This document shows positions 34,591-42,372 of a stretch of 64,000 nucleotides of DNA, piece after piece. Source of the stretch: a bacterium (GTDB lineage Bacteria > Elusimicrobiota > Elusimicrobia > Elusimicrobiales > UBA9959); NCBI GenBank assembly GCA_021786295.1, contig JAJYNO010000024.1:95848-159847 (forward strand), read 5' to 3'. The position numbers were made by a program, and so were the translations under genes. Position 1 is the stretch's first letter. Every line of letters begins with the position of its first letter. The notes below the pieces were generated by a model that was not told where the DNA came from, did no database searches, and saw only the letters and a list, made by a program, of their open reading frames with translations.

Positions 34591-36380
34591 TGGACGAGAA
34601 AATAAAGGAAGAAGCCTCTAAGGACAATTACCGGCAGGAGCCGAAGGTCGGCGTCTACATCTGCCACTGCGGCGGCAACATCTCCGACGTGGTGGACGTC
34701 AAGAAGGTGGCCGAGGAGCTCTCGAAGTATCCCGGCGTGACCGTGGCGCGCGAGTACCCCTTCATGTGCTCCTCCAACGGCCAGGACCTGATCACCGAGG
34801 ACATAAAGAACCTCGGCATCAACCGCACCGTAGTCGCGGCGTGCTCCCCCAGCCTGCACGACCTGACCTTCCGCGGCGTGCTGCAGCGCGCCGGCGTGAA
34901 CCCGTACCTGCACGAGCACGTCAACATCCGCGAACAGGACAGCTGGGTGCATAAGCTCGACCACGCCGGCGCCACCGCGAAGGCGATAAAGCTCGCCCAG
35001 GCGGGCGTGGAGAAGGTGCGCCGCAAGGACCCGCTGAACGCGATACGCGTGGCGGCGGAGCAGCGCGTGGCCGTGATAGGCGGCGGCGTCTCCGGCATGC
35101 GCGCGGCTCTCTCCGCGGCCGGCAAGGGCCTGGAGGCCGTCATCCTCGAGAAGGGCCCGCGTCTCGGCGGCAAGCTGCTGGACCTTGGCCGCCTCTACCC
35201 GTCCGGGGAGGAGGCCTCCGCCGTGGTGAAGAAGCTCGAGGACCTTGTTCGCGCTGACAAGAAGATAACCGTCCACACCGACGCCGACATAGACTTCGTC
35301 GGCGGCTTCGTCGGCAACTTCAAGATAAACTTCAAGCTTCCCGGCGGCAAGTCCCAGCAGGTGAAGGCCGGCGCCATCGTCATGGCCACCGGCTACGAGC
35401 ACTACAAGCCCTACAAGGGCGAGTTCGGCTACGGCGAGGCCGCCAACGTGCTCACGCTGCCCGAGTTCATCTCGCTGATGAAGAAGCTGCCCGCCGGGCG
35501 GCTGGAGTACGGCGGCAGGGAGATAAAGAGCCTGGCGCTGATACACTGCGTGGGCTCCCGTCAGGTGGAAGGCGTGCACAAGCCGCAGGCGGACGGCAAG
35601 ATCAACGACTACTGCTCGCGCGTCTGCTGCACGGCGGCCATCAACACCGCCAACCAGATCAAGGAAAAGTACCCCGGCGTGCGGATCTACGACGTGTACC
35701 GCGACATCCGCACCTACGGCATGATGCACGAGAGCTATTACGAGCAGGCCTCCAAGAACGGCGTGCTGTTCTTCCGCCATACCGAGACCGACCAGCCCGT
35801 GGTGACCTCCGACCGCACCGGCCACAATGTAAAGGTGAAGGACGTGCTGACCTGGGGCGAGGAGCTGGAGTTCAAGGCGGACCTCGTGGTGCTGGTCACC
35901 GGCCTTGTGCCCTCCGACATCTCGCTGATAAAGTCGCAGATGAAGATGCCGTCGAGCGCCGACCGTTTCCTGCAGGAGGTGCACCTGAAGCTGCGTCCGG
36001 TGGAACTGGCCAACGCCGGCATTTTCATAGCCGGCGCCGCGCAGTACCCGATGGACTCCACCGAGGCGATGGCTTCGGCCGGCACCGCCGCCTCCAAGGC
36101 CGGCATCCTGCTGGCCGAGCCGGACATCCCGCTGGAGCCGTTCGTCGCGGTCGTCGACGAGAAGAAGTGCACCGGCTGCGGGCTCTGCCCCGCGGAGTGC
36201 TCCTATGACGGCGCGCTGACGATGTCCGAGAAGAACGGCAAAAAAGTGGCCGTCGTGAACCCCGCGCTCTGCAAGGGCTGCGGCGCCTGCGTGGCGGTCT
36301 GCGAGCCGCGCGCTATAGACGTGGCCGGCTGGACGCTGGCCCAGTTCGACGCGATGGTGGAAGCCATCGCAAAGGAATAA
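34590..36380 (+). CDS. HdrA/QmoB-like flavin- and iron-sulfur-protein
   Basis: A 596-aa HdrA-type protein. The N terminus has VGVYICHCGGNISDVVDV and MCSSNGQDLI, then ACSPSLHDLTFR and NIREQDSWVH. The FAD fold is VAVIGGGVSGMRAAL (~160) with LGGKLLDL. YCSRVCCTAAINTANQI and DIRTYGMMHESYYEQA follow. The C-terminal ferredoxin domain carries two clusters (CTGCGLCPAECS, ~527; CKGCGACVAVCEP, ~561). Unlike the short paralogue it lacks the internal ferredoxin insertion, and unlike QmoB it has no fused MvhD domain; a separate MvhD-like gene lies upstream. The ATG at 34590 makes a TGATG overlap. Confidence 0.92.
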   Translation: MDEKIKEEASKDNYRQEPKVGVYICHCGGNISDVVDVKKVAEELSKYPGVTVAREYPFMCSSNGQDLITEDIKNLGINRTVVAACSPSLHDLTFRGVLQRAGVNPYLHEHVNIREQDSWVHKLDHAGATAKAIKLAQAGVEKVRRKDPLNAIRVAAEQRVAVIGGGVSGMRAALSAAGKGLEAVILEKGPRLGGKLLDLGRLYPSGEEASAVVKKLEDLVRADKKITVHTDADIDFVGGFVGNFKINFKLPGGKSQQVKAGAIVMATGYEHYKPYKGEFGYGEAANVLTLPEFISLMKKLPAGRLEYGGREIKSLALIHCVGSRQVEGVHKPQADGKINDYCSRVCCTAAINTANQIKEKYPGVRIYDVYRDIRTYGMMHESYYEQASKNGVLFFRHTETDQPVVTSDRTGHNVKVKDVLTWGEELEFKADLVVLVTGLVPSDISLIKSQMKMPSSADRFLQEVHLKLRPVELANAGIFIAGAAQYPMDSTEAMASAGTAASKAGILLAEPDIPLEPFVAVVDEKKCTGCGLCPAECSYDGALTMSEKNGKKVAVVNPALCKGCGACVAVCEPRAIDVAGWTLAQFDAMVEAIAKE

Positions 36381-36381
36381 T

Positions 36382-36675
36382 ATGGCCGACGTTAAGAAAC
36401 TCGCCGAACAGCTGAAGAAGCTCAACGAGCTCCGCGGCCCGGTGCCGGTTGAGCTGCGCGACTACGTGGCAGCCCAGAACAAGGCGCAGAAGGCGATCCT
36501 CGACGCGCTGAAGGACGGGCCGAAGACGCCGCAGGAGATAGCGGCCGCCGCCGGCCTGCCGCACGACAAGACCATCTGGTACATCGCCGGCCTGCGCAAG
36601 TACGGCAGGCTCGCCGACGTTCCCGCCAAGGGGGACTGGCCCAAGTACGAGCTGAAGAACTCGGAGGCGAAATAA
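36382..36675 (+). CDS. Small winged-helix-like protein in the Hdr operon
   Basis: A 97-aa cytoplasmic protein between the HdrA-like and QmoC-like genes, 1 nt after the former and overlapping the latter. Residues ~30-90 look like a winged helix (AQKAILDALKDGPKTPQEIAAAAGLPHDKTIWYIAGLRKYGRLADV, then PKYEL as wing). It could be a regulator, but its place inside a membrane-complex operon suggests a structural or assembly subunit. No Cys. The function is unknown. Confidence 0.7.
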   Translation: MADVKKLAEQLKKLNELRGPVPVELRDYVAAQNKAQKAILDALKDGPKTPQEIAAAAGLPHDKTIWYIAGLRKYGRLADVPAKGDWPKYELKNSEAK

Positions 36676-37757
36676 TGAAGGTCAACCCGGAACTGATCGA
36701 CGAGATAAAGAAGTACGGCGCCTTCGACATCTCCGCGTGCTTCAACTGCGGCAACTGCACCGCGGTCTGCCCGCTCTCCAAGGAGGACGCCTCGTTCCCG
36801 CGCAAGCTGATCCGCGCCGGCCACGTGGGCATGGAGGAGAAGATAACCTCCGCGATAGAGCCCTGGCACTGCTACTACTGCGGCGAGTGCTCGCAGACAT
36901 GTCCGCGCGAGGCCCAGCCCGGCGAGTACATGATGGCGCTGCGCCGCTACCTGATAGCCAAGTACGACATCACCGGCCTGTCCAAGATCTTCTACAAGAC
37001 CGGCTGGCTGCAGACCTGGCTGACCGCCGGCCTCTTCGCCGCGGTGCTGTGGCTCTATAACGGCTACACCGGGGACTTCGGGGCGCTGGCCGGGAAAATA
37101 GAGATGGCCTTCCCGGTGTACGTGACCATCGCCATAGCCGGCTACCTGTTAAACATGTACCGGCACGCGATAGTCAAACCGCTGGGCGGCATCAAGGCTT
37201 CGCTGAAGCCCGCGCACATCATAGAGACGTTCCTGCACGGCTTCACGCAGAAGAACTTCAACGGCTGCGAGGAGACGGACCTGGTGCGCTGGGGCTCCCA
37301 CCTGCTGGTGATGAGCGGCTACACCCTGACGCTGGTCATCTCCAACTTCCACATGCTGGAGCCGCTGGACAGGCAGTACTCCGCGTTCAGCCCGGTCAGC
37401 CTGCTGGTGTGGTACGCCGGCTTCGCGATAATCGCCGGCGGCGGCGTCATGACGCTGCGCCGCCTGTTCAAGAGCGCCGAGTCGTCCAAGTTCACCCATC
37501 CGAGCGACTGGCTGTTCGTCGTCATGCTGTTCCTGATAGGCCTTTCCACCGTGACGACCCTGGGCTTGAACGTGCTGCACGGCCCGGCCGACCCGCTGCT
37601 GGCCAAGGTGTACCGCGTGAACATAGCCATCGAGACGGTGTGGATACTCCTGGTGGTGCCGTTCACCAAGTGGATACACATCTTCTTCAGGCCGCTGGCG
37701 GTCTACTTCCAGCACGTCAGGAAGGAGGCGGAGGCCGGCACGGCCTTCAGTCTGTAA
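36675..37757 (+). CDS. qmoC: QmoC-like HdrC-cytochrome b membrane subunit
   Basis: A 360-aa fusion. Residues 1-100 are an HdrC-type ferredoxin domain with CFNCGNCTAVCP (22-33) and CYYCGECSQTCP (~66-77). Five or so membrane helices follow (~115-345) in a NarI/HdrE-like cytochrome b domain; candidate heme ligands are in MYRHAIV, FLHGF, WGSHLLV, NVLHGP and KWIHIFF. The HdrC-HdrE architecture without HdrB is that of QmoC, the membrane subunit that links the soluble Qmo flavoproteins to menaquinone. The tail (FQHVRKEAEAG) is cytoplasmic. No aprAB or dsrAB is in the window. Confidence 0.88.
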   Translation: MKVNPELIDEIKKYGAFDISACFNCGNCTAVCPLSKEDASFPRKLIRAGHVGMEEKITSAIEPWHCYYCGECSQTCPREAQPGEYMMALRRYLIAKYDITGLSKIFYKTGWLQTWLTAGLFAAVLWLYNGYTGDFGALAGKIEMAFPVYVTIAIAGYLLNMYRHAIVKPLGGIKASLKPAHIIETFLHGFTQKNFNGCEETDLVRWGSHLLVMSGYTLTLVISNFHMLEPLDRQYSAFSPVSLLVWYAGFAIIAGGGVMTLRRLFKSAESSKFTHPSDWLFVVMLFLIGLSTVTTLGLNVLHGPADPLLAKVYRVNIAIETVWILLVVPFTKWIHIFFRPLAVYFQHVRKEAEAGTAFSL

Positions 37758-38117
37758 ATGGACAAGATAGTTTACGTCGCCACGCATTTCAAGGATTCGC
37801 CGGAGAAGGCCATGCTCCCGTTCGTGCTGTCCAACGCCAGCTTCGCTATGGACGTGCAGCCCCTCATCATAGTGCAGGGCGAGGGCGTGAACCTGGCGGT
37901 CAAAGGCAAGGCTGCGGAAATAAACCACGCGCCCTTCGACCCGCTGGAGAAACTGTTCGCCTCCTACGCGGAGCAGGGCGGCCGGCTGCTGGTCTGCTCC
38001 CCGTGCCTGAAGGCGCGCGGCTACACGGAGGCGGACCTGGTCCCCAACGCCAAAATAGTCGGCGCGGCGAAGGTGATAGAAGAGATCACCTCCGCCAAGA
38101 CGGTGCTGTCGTACTGA
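37758..38117 (+). CDS. DsrE-family protein (1)
   Basis: A 119-aa small alpha/beta protein starting directly after the QmoC stop. The DsrE/TusD fold is visible as IVYVATHF strand, FVLSNASFAMD helix, PLIIVQGEGVNLA, and LLVCSPCLKARG with Cys80 and Cys83. One of these is the expected sulfur-relay cysteine. DsrE proteins accept sulfane sulfur from TusA-type carriers. Here one TusA and two DsrE-type proteins bracket the redox complex. Confidence 0.85.
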   Translation: MDKIVYVATHFKDSPEKAMLPFVLSNASFAMDVQPLIIVQGEGVNLAVKGKAAEINHAPFDPLEKLFASYAEQGGRLLVCSPCLKARGYTEADLVPNAKIVGAAKVIEEITSAKTVLSY

Positions 38118-38130
38118 TCTAAGGAGAATT

Positions 38131-38682
38131 ATGGCTGATATCAAGGAACTGGAAGCGCAGGTGGCGGCCCTCAGGGCCGAGGTGGACACGCTGAAGGCCA
38201 ACGCCCCGGCCGACAAGCTCAGCATGGTGGTGATGAGCGGCGACATGGACAAGCTGCTGGCCTCGTTCATCATAGCCACCGGCGCCGCGGCGATGTACGA
38301 GAAGGTGGTGATGTTCTTCACGTTCTGGTCCATCCCGGCCCTGAAGGACCCAAAGAAGACCGTCTCCAAGGACGCCGTCGGCAAGATGTTCGAGATGATG
38401 CTGCCCAACGGCGCCGCCGGCACCAAGCTCAGCAAGATGAACATGTGCGGCATGGGCAAGGCCATGATCAAGGCCATCATGAAGAAGCATCACGTGATGA
38501 GCCTGCCGGAGCTGATGAAGACCGCGGCCGATTCCGGCGTGGAGATCTACGTCTGCCAGATGAGCATGGACCTGATGGGCTACAAGATGGAAGAGATGAT
38601 AGACTATCCCGGCATGAAGAGCGCGGGCGTCGCCAAGTTCCTCGGCGAGGCCGGCACCAGCAAGGCGACGCTGTTCATCTGA
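38131..38682 (+). CDS. DsrE2-like protein
   Basis: A 183-aa protein with a helical N terminus (ELEAQVAALRAEVDTLKA coiled coil) and a DsrE2 core: LSMVVMSGDMDKLLASFIIATGAAA, FTFWSIPAL, MNMCGMGKAMIK (Cys106), and EIYVCQMSMDLMGYKMEEM (Cys142). Both Cys are conserved in DsrE2 proteins, which are thought to act in sulfur trafficking and often sit beside TusA and rhodanese. AAGGAG precedes the ATG. It closes the operon; a terminator follows after 20 nt. Confidence 0.88.
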   Translation: MADIKELEAQVAALRAEVDTLKANAPADKLSMVVMSGDMDKLLASFIIATGAAAMYEKVVMFFTFWSIPALKDPKKTVSKDAVGKMFEMMLPNGAAGTKLSKMNMCGMGKAMIKAIMKKHHVMSLPELMKTAADSGVEIYVCQMSMDLMGYKMEEMIDYPGMKSAGVAKFLGEAGTSKATLFI

Positions 38683-38702
38683 GCGGTATTAGCTCCGCTT
38701 AT

Positions 38703-38741
38703 ACGGGCATTATAATTTTTAATTATAATGCCCGTTTTTAT
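38703..38741 (+). terminator. Rho-independent terminator after the Hdr/DsrE operon
   Basis: ACGGGCATTATAATT pairs perfectly (15 bp) with AATTATAATGCCCGT around a TTT loop, followed by TTTTTATTTA. This ends the ArsR-to-DsrE2 transcript. Confidence 0.92.
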
Positions 38742-38765
38742 TTATATATGATTGTTTAGGAAGCA

Positions 38766-38783
38766 AACGCCGGTACCGGCGTT
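38766..38783. promoter_or_regulatory. Perfect 18-bp palindrome upstream of the FadL-like gene
   Basis: AACGCCGGTACCGGCGTT, perfectly self-complementary, ends about 8 nt before the GGAGG of the FadL-like gene. Position suggests an operator or a hairpin controlling translation. Confidence 0.4.
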
Positions 38784-38801
38784 CATCTTATGGAGGAAAA
38801 A

Positions 38802-39998
38802 GTGAAAAAAATAGCGATGTTAGCGGTCCTCGTTCTTACCGGGACCAGCATGGTTTACGCCACCAACGGCGACAACCTCATCGGCGTGGGCCCTACCTCG
38901 CGCGCGATGGGCGGCACCGGCATTGCGGCGTCGCAGGACGCCATCAGCGCCATCTTCTCGAACCCGGCCGCGCTCTCGCAGCTCCCCGGTTCCCAGTTCA
39001 ACTTCGCCGGCACGGACTTCAGCCCGACGGTGAAGGCGAACGTGACAATGCCCGGCGGTTACGGCGGCCCCTGGAAAGCCACCAGCCAGGACGCGGTCTA
39101 CGCGGTTCCTGCCATAGGCGTGGCCACCCCGATAAACGACAAGATGAACTTCGGCATAGCCGCCTACGGCGTGTCCGGCATGGGCGTGGACTACCGCAAC
39201 AAGGACCCGATGAACACCAACACCAAGGTGTCGGTCATGAAGTTCGTCCCGGCGGTATCCTACAAGCAGGGCGCCTTCTCCTACGGCCTCGGCATGGACA
39301 TAGACTACCAGGCCGCCGACTTCGGCGAGGGGCTCTCCCATAACTACGCCGTCGGCGCGCGTCTCGGCGCGGGCTACGAGTATAAGAAGTGGAACTTCGG
39401 CCTGACCTACGTCACCCCGCAGACCGTGGACCACAAGCGCATCTACAACTTCGACGCTTCGGCGCCCTGGAACAGCAAAACCTACGACGACCTCAAACTG
39501 GCCAATCCCGCCCAGTACGGCGCCGGCGTGGCCTACAAGGGCCTCGACAAATGGCTGTTCACGGCGGACGTGAAGTACATAGACTGGGCCAACGCCAAGG
39601 GCTATAAGGACTTCGACTGGCAGGGCCAGACCGTGTTCGCGGTGGGCGTGCAGAACAGGACCACCGACAAGCTGACGCTGCGCGCCGGCTGGAACTACGG
39701 CAAGAACCCGGTCAAGAAGCACTCCGCCTTCAACTCCTCCGACGCCACCGACGTGCAGGGTACGCCCATGAGCAGGTTCGGCTACGAGTACTTCCGCGTG
39801 ATTGGTTTCCCCGGCATAGTGGAGAACCACTTCACCCTGGGCGCCGGCTACGAGTTCTCGCCCAAGTTCGCGCTGAACCTGGGCTACATGCTGGCCCCGG
39901 CCACGACCATCAGCGAGACCGACAACAGCGGCGCCATCACCCTCAAGTCCAAGCTGTCCGAGCAGTCCCTGGACCTGGGCCTGAACTTCAAGTTCTAA
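38802..39998 (+). CDS. FadL/OmpP1-type outer-membrane transporter
   Basis: A 398-aa outer-membrane barrel. The mature N terminus, TNGDNLIGVGPTSRAMGGTGIAASQDAISAIFSNPAALSQL in segments, is the hatch motif of the FadL/TodX family, which lets hydrophobic compounds (fatty acids, aromatics) diffuse through the outer membrane. Many amphipathic strands follow, ending in the barrel-sorting signal LGLNFKF with terminal Phe. GTG at 38802 is preferred: it has GGAGG at the right distance and gives a clean signal peptide ending VYA. An ATG 12 nt upstream overlaps that GGAGG. Confidence 0.88.
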   Translation: MKKIAMLAVLVLTGTSMVYATNGDNLIGVGPTSRAMGGTGIAASQDAISAIFSNPAALSQLPGSQFNFAGTDFSPTVKANVTMPGGYGGPWKATSQDAVYAVPAIGVATPINDKMNFGIAAYGVSGMGVDYRNKDPMNTNTKVSVMKFVPAVSYKQGAFSYGLGMDIDYQAADFGEGLSHNYAVGARLGAGYEYKKWNFGLTYVTPQTVDHKRIYNFDASAPWNSKTYDDLKLANPAQYGAGVAYKGLDKWLFTADVKYIDWANAKGYKDFDWQGQTVFAVGVQNRTTDKLTLRAGWNYGKNPVKKHSAFNSSDATDVQGTPMSRFGYEYFRVIGFPGIVENHFTLGAGYEFSPKFALNLGYMLAPATTISETDNSGAITLKSKLSEQSLDLGLNFKF

Positions 39999-40020
39999 AG
40001 GACCTGAAGCCAAAGAAAAA

Positions 40021-40044
40021 GGGCGGCTCCGGCCGCCCTTTTTT
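40021..40044 (+). terminator. Rho-independent terminator after the FadL-like gene
   Basis: GGGCGGC and GCCGCCC pair around TCCG, preceded by an A-run and followed by TTTTTTG. Confidence 0.9.
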
Positions 40045-40108
40045 GTTATCATAATGCGGGGGGCTAAACCTTGGCGCGCTCCCGCGCGTCAATATTAACG
40101 TGGAAGAA

Positions 40109-40687
40109 ATGATGGCGGAAGAAAAGGCCGAGAAAGCCGCTGGCGCCCCGGGTATAGACCCGGATACGGCGTTCGGGCTGCTGGTGGAAGAGCACCAGCG
40201 CCGCGTCTACGCGGCGGCGTACCGGCTCACCGGCAACGCCGCGGCGGCCGAGGACATCACGCAGGAGACCTTCATAGCAGCCTGGCGCCATCTGAAAAGC
40301 TTCCGCGGCGAGAGCTCTTTGAAGACCTGGCTGCTGCGCATAGCGGCCAACAAAAGCCGCTCCTACTGGCGCTGGAAGAAGCTGCGCACGTGGGTGGGCC
40401 TGGACCAGCGCGACGCGGACGGCGAGGGGCCGGCCCTGCAGGAAATGCTGCCGGACGACCCGGCCGGACGCCCGGAGCAGGCAGCGCTGGCGGCCGACCT
40501 GGAGCGGCGCGTGCAGGCCGCCATAAGCGCCCTGCCGCCGCGCCAGCGGGAGGTGGCGGCGCTGAGGGCGCAGGAACTGAGCGTGGCCGAGATCGCGGCG
40601 ATACTCGGCATGGCCGAGGGCACGGTGAAGGCCCATTGGTTCGAGGCCCGGCGCAGGCTGGAGGCCGCGCTGGGGGAATATTTATGA
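40109..40687 (+). CDS. ECF-type RNA polymerase sigma factor
   Basis: A 192-aa sigma-70 family protein. Region 2 is FGLLVEEHQRRVYAAAYRLTGNAAAAEDITQETFIAAWRHLKSFRG, containing the DxTQETF motif that binds the -10, and region 4 is ALPPRQREVAALRAQELSVAEIAAILGMAEGTVKAHWFEARRRL, which binds the -35. No region 1 or 3: hence ECF. The start is uncertain among GTG 40100, ATG 40109 and ATG 40112. It overlaps the next gene (ATGA), a candidate anti-sigma factor. It probably transcribes its own operon; no matching promoter was identified. Confidence 0.9.
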   Translation: MMAEEKAEKAAGAPGIDPDTAFGLLVEEHQRRVYAAAYRLTGNAAAAEDITQETFIAAWRHLKSFRGESSLKTWLLRIAANKSRSYWRWKKLRTWVGLDQRDADGEGPALQEMLPDDPAGRPEQAALAADLERRVQAAISALPPRQREVAALRAQELSVAEIAAILGMAEGTVKAHWFEARRRLEAALGEYL

Positions 40688-40983
40688 ACGACGAAGAGAA
40701 AGAGAAGAAGCTGCTTTCCGCGCTGGCCGTGAGCCGGCCGGAGGCTTTCTGGGCGCGGCAGCGCGCGGCCATAAGGGCCGCCGCCGGGCCCGCCAGGCGC
40801 CCGCGCGCCTGGCTCCTGCTGCCCGCCGCCGGCCTCGCCGCGCTGCTGGTGGCGGTGCTGGCCGAAAGGACGCGCCGTCCGTCCGCTCCGGAGCCGCAGG
40901 CCGTAAGCCTGGCCTTTATAGAGCACATGGACATGCTGGCCGATATGGACGTGCTGGAGGCGGTGCCGGAGGGGAAGTTATGA
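40684..40983 (+). CDS. Single-helix membrane protein, candidate anti-sigma factor
   Basis: A 99-aa protein with a charged cytoplasmic N terminus (1-45), one helix (AWLLLPAAGLAALLVAVL), and a ~40-residue periplasmic tail. The topology and place (overlapping the sigma gene) suit an anti-sigma factor, but the zinc-binding HxxxCxxC motif of common anti-ECF proteins is missing: there is no Cys at all. The following gene overlaps it. Role is inferred from context. Confidence 0.6.
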   Translation: MNDEEKEKKLLSALAVSRPEAFWARQRAAIRAAAGPARRPRAWLLLPAAGLAALLVAVLAERTRRPSAPEPQAVSLAFIEHMDMLADMDVLEAVPEGKL

Positions 40984-41237
40984 GGAAGAGGCTTGTCTGG
41001 CCGCTGGTCCTCGGGCTCTTCGTCCCGGCGGCCCTGGCCGAGCAGGCGGCCCCGGCCGAGGTCCTGACGAACCTGGAGTTCTTCAGGGACCTGGAACTGT
41101 TCTCCAATCTGGAGCTGGTGGAGAACGGCTTCGGCGGCCAGGCGGTCGAGGCGTCCACGGCCGCGGCTAAGGGAACGGAGGTGGCCAGCTCCAGCGGGAC
41201 GGTCAGGATCTCCACCGCAACGGGAGGCGGGTTATGA
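40980..41237 (+). CDS. Small secreted protein of the sigma operon
   Basis: An 85-aa protein with a signal peptide (1-20, ending AALAEQ). The mature part has an acidic stretch (LTNLEFFRDLELFSNLELVENGF) with a repeated LEF/LEL pattern and a Ser/Thr/Ala tail. It overlaps both neighbours by 4 nt, which supports it as a real gene. No family recognised. Confidence 0.55.
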   Translation: MRKRLVWPLVLGLFVPAALAEQAAPAEVLTNLEFFRDLELFSNLELVENGFGGQAVEASTAAAKGTEVASSSGTVRISTATGGGL

Positions 41238-41695
41238 AGACGATGAAATTGCTGCTGACGGCCGCTCTGCTGGCCGCAGCCGCTTGGGCCCCGGCAGCAG
41301 ATGCCCCGGCCGCTCAGGCCGGGAAGGCCCCGGCCAAGACCGCCGCGGCTAAAGAGGCGGCCGGGAAAGCGGCCTGGGAAAAAATGCCGGAGAAGGAAAA
41401 AGAGGCCGTGCTCGCCAATTACGCCAAATGGAAGGCGCTTTCTCCCGAAGAACAGGCGGAGATAAAGGCCCGGTATAAACGCTTTTTGGCCATGCCCAGG
41501 GAGCAGCAGCAGCTCCTGCGCGCCAGGTGGGCCAGGTTCAAGGCCCTGCCCGAGGCCAAGAAAGAGGAAATACTGAAGAAGTACGAAAAGTGGAAGAAGC
41601 TTTCCGGGGAGCGCCGCGAGGAACTGCGCCGCGAGTACAGGCAGGAGAGGCAGGGCGAAAGGCGGCATGGCGGCGCCGCCGGCAGGCGCAACTAA
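41234..41695 (+). CDS. DUF3106-like secreted helical protein
   Basis: A 153-aa secreted protein with a signal peptide ending PAADA and an Ala-rich linker. About three ~22-residue repeats follow with the DUF3106 pattern (KWKALSPEEQAEIKARY, RFKALPEAKKEEILKKY, KWKKLSGERREELRREY). This family is periplasmic, helical and of unknown role; it is often found with ECF sigma factors. The tail is Arg/Gly-rich. It overlaps the upstream gene. Confidence 0.78.
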   Translation: MKTMKLLLTAALLAAAAWAPAADAPAAQAGKAPAKTAAAKEAAGKAAWEKMPEKEKEAVLANYAKWKALSPEEQAEIKARYKRFLAMPREQQQLLRARWARFKALPEAKKEEILKKYEKWKKLSGERREELRREYRQERQGERRHGGAAGRRN

Positions 41696-41752
41696 ACCTT
41701 TTCGGCGGTGCCGGCGTCAGTATGTTTACAGGACGCAGGACGAGGAGGGGTT

Positions 41753-42313
41753 ATGAAGACTAAGATGAAGATGCTGGCTGTGCTGGGCCTTATCTCGGTC
41801 CTTCCCGCCTCCGGGGCTTTCGCCCAGGACGCCGCCAAGGACCAGCTCAGGACCCGCGACCAGCTCAAGACCCAGGACCAGCTGAAGGAGCAGGACCAGC
41901 TCGGGACCCGCGACCAGCTCAAGACCCGGGACCAGCTGCAGGAGCAGGACCAGCTCGGGACCCGCGACCAGCTCAAGGCCCGGGACCAGCTGCAGGAGCA
42001 GTCCCAACTGAGGGCCAGGGAGCAGTTGAAGGAGCAGGACAAGGCTGGTACCGGGGAGAAGGCTCAGGTCAAGGAGCAGGCCCGCACCCGCGAGATGACC
42101 GGTTCCGATAACGGCAAAGGCGAGACGGTCCGCGAGGCCGCCCGCAACGCCGGCGGGGAGCAGACCCTGAAGAACCAGGAGAAGACCGCCGCCGGCAAGG
42201 TCATAAAAAAAGCCTCTGCTTCCGAGAAGGCCGCCGAGCGCCGCCGCGCCATCAATGCGGAGCGCAAAGCCGCCCGCTCGGAGAACAGGGGCATGGGGGG
42301 CAAGCGCAGGTAA
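41753..42313 (+). CDS. Secreted hexapeptide-repeat (DQLxxx) protein
   Basis: A 186-aa secreted protein: signal peptide (ending SGAFAQ), then eleven hexads of the type DQLKTR, DQLQEQ, DQLGTR (residues ~30-95). A basic, Ala/Lys/Arg-rich C terminus follows (EKAAERRRAINAERKAAR). The repeats should form a long charged helix or coiled coil. A Shine-Dalgarno (GAGGAGGGG) precedes the ATG at 41753. Located after the DUF3106-like gene in the sigma operon. Function unknown. Confidence 0.65.
   Translation: MKTKMKMLAVLGLISVLPASGAFAQDAAKDQLRTRDQLKTQDQLKEQDQLGTRDQLKTRDQLQEQDQLGTRDQLKARDQLQEQSQLRAREQLKEQDKAGTGEKAQVKEQARTREMTGSDNGKGETVREAARNAGGEQTLKNQEKTAAGKVIKKASASEKAAERRRAINAERKAARSENRGMGGKRR
41840..42037 (+). 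repeat. 18-nt tandem repeats (11 units) inside a coding region
   Basis: Eleven 18-nt units encoding DQLxxx hexads. Units 4-6 and 7-9 also repeat as a 54-nt higher-order block, differing at few bases, which points to recent duplication. Confidence 0.88.
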
Positions 42314-42372
42314 CGGTGCGGCCGGCCGCCCCCTCCTCACGGGAGGGGGCGCCGGTATTCCCTGGAGGCAAT

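Noticed and set aside
32918-37757. A classical electron-bifurcating HdrABC-MvhADG complex
   Set aside because: There is no HdrB, no hydrogenase subunit, the MvhD-like protein lacks its cluster cysteines, and the HdrC part is fused to a cytochrome b; a Qmo-like reading fits better.
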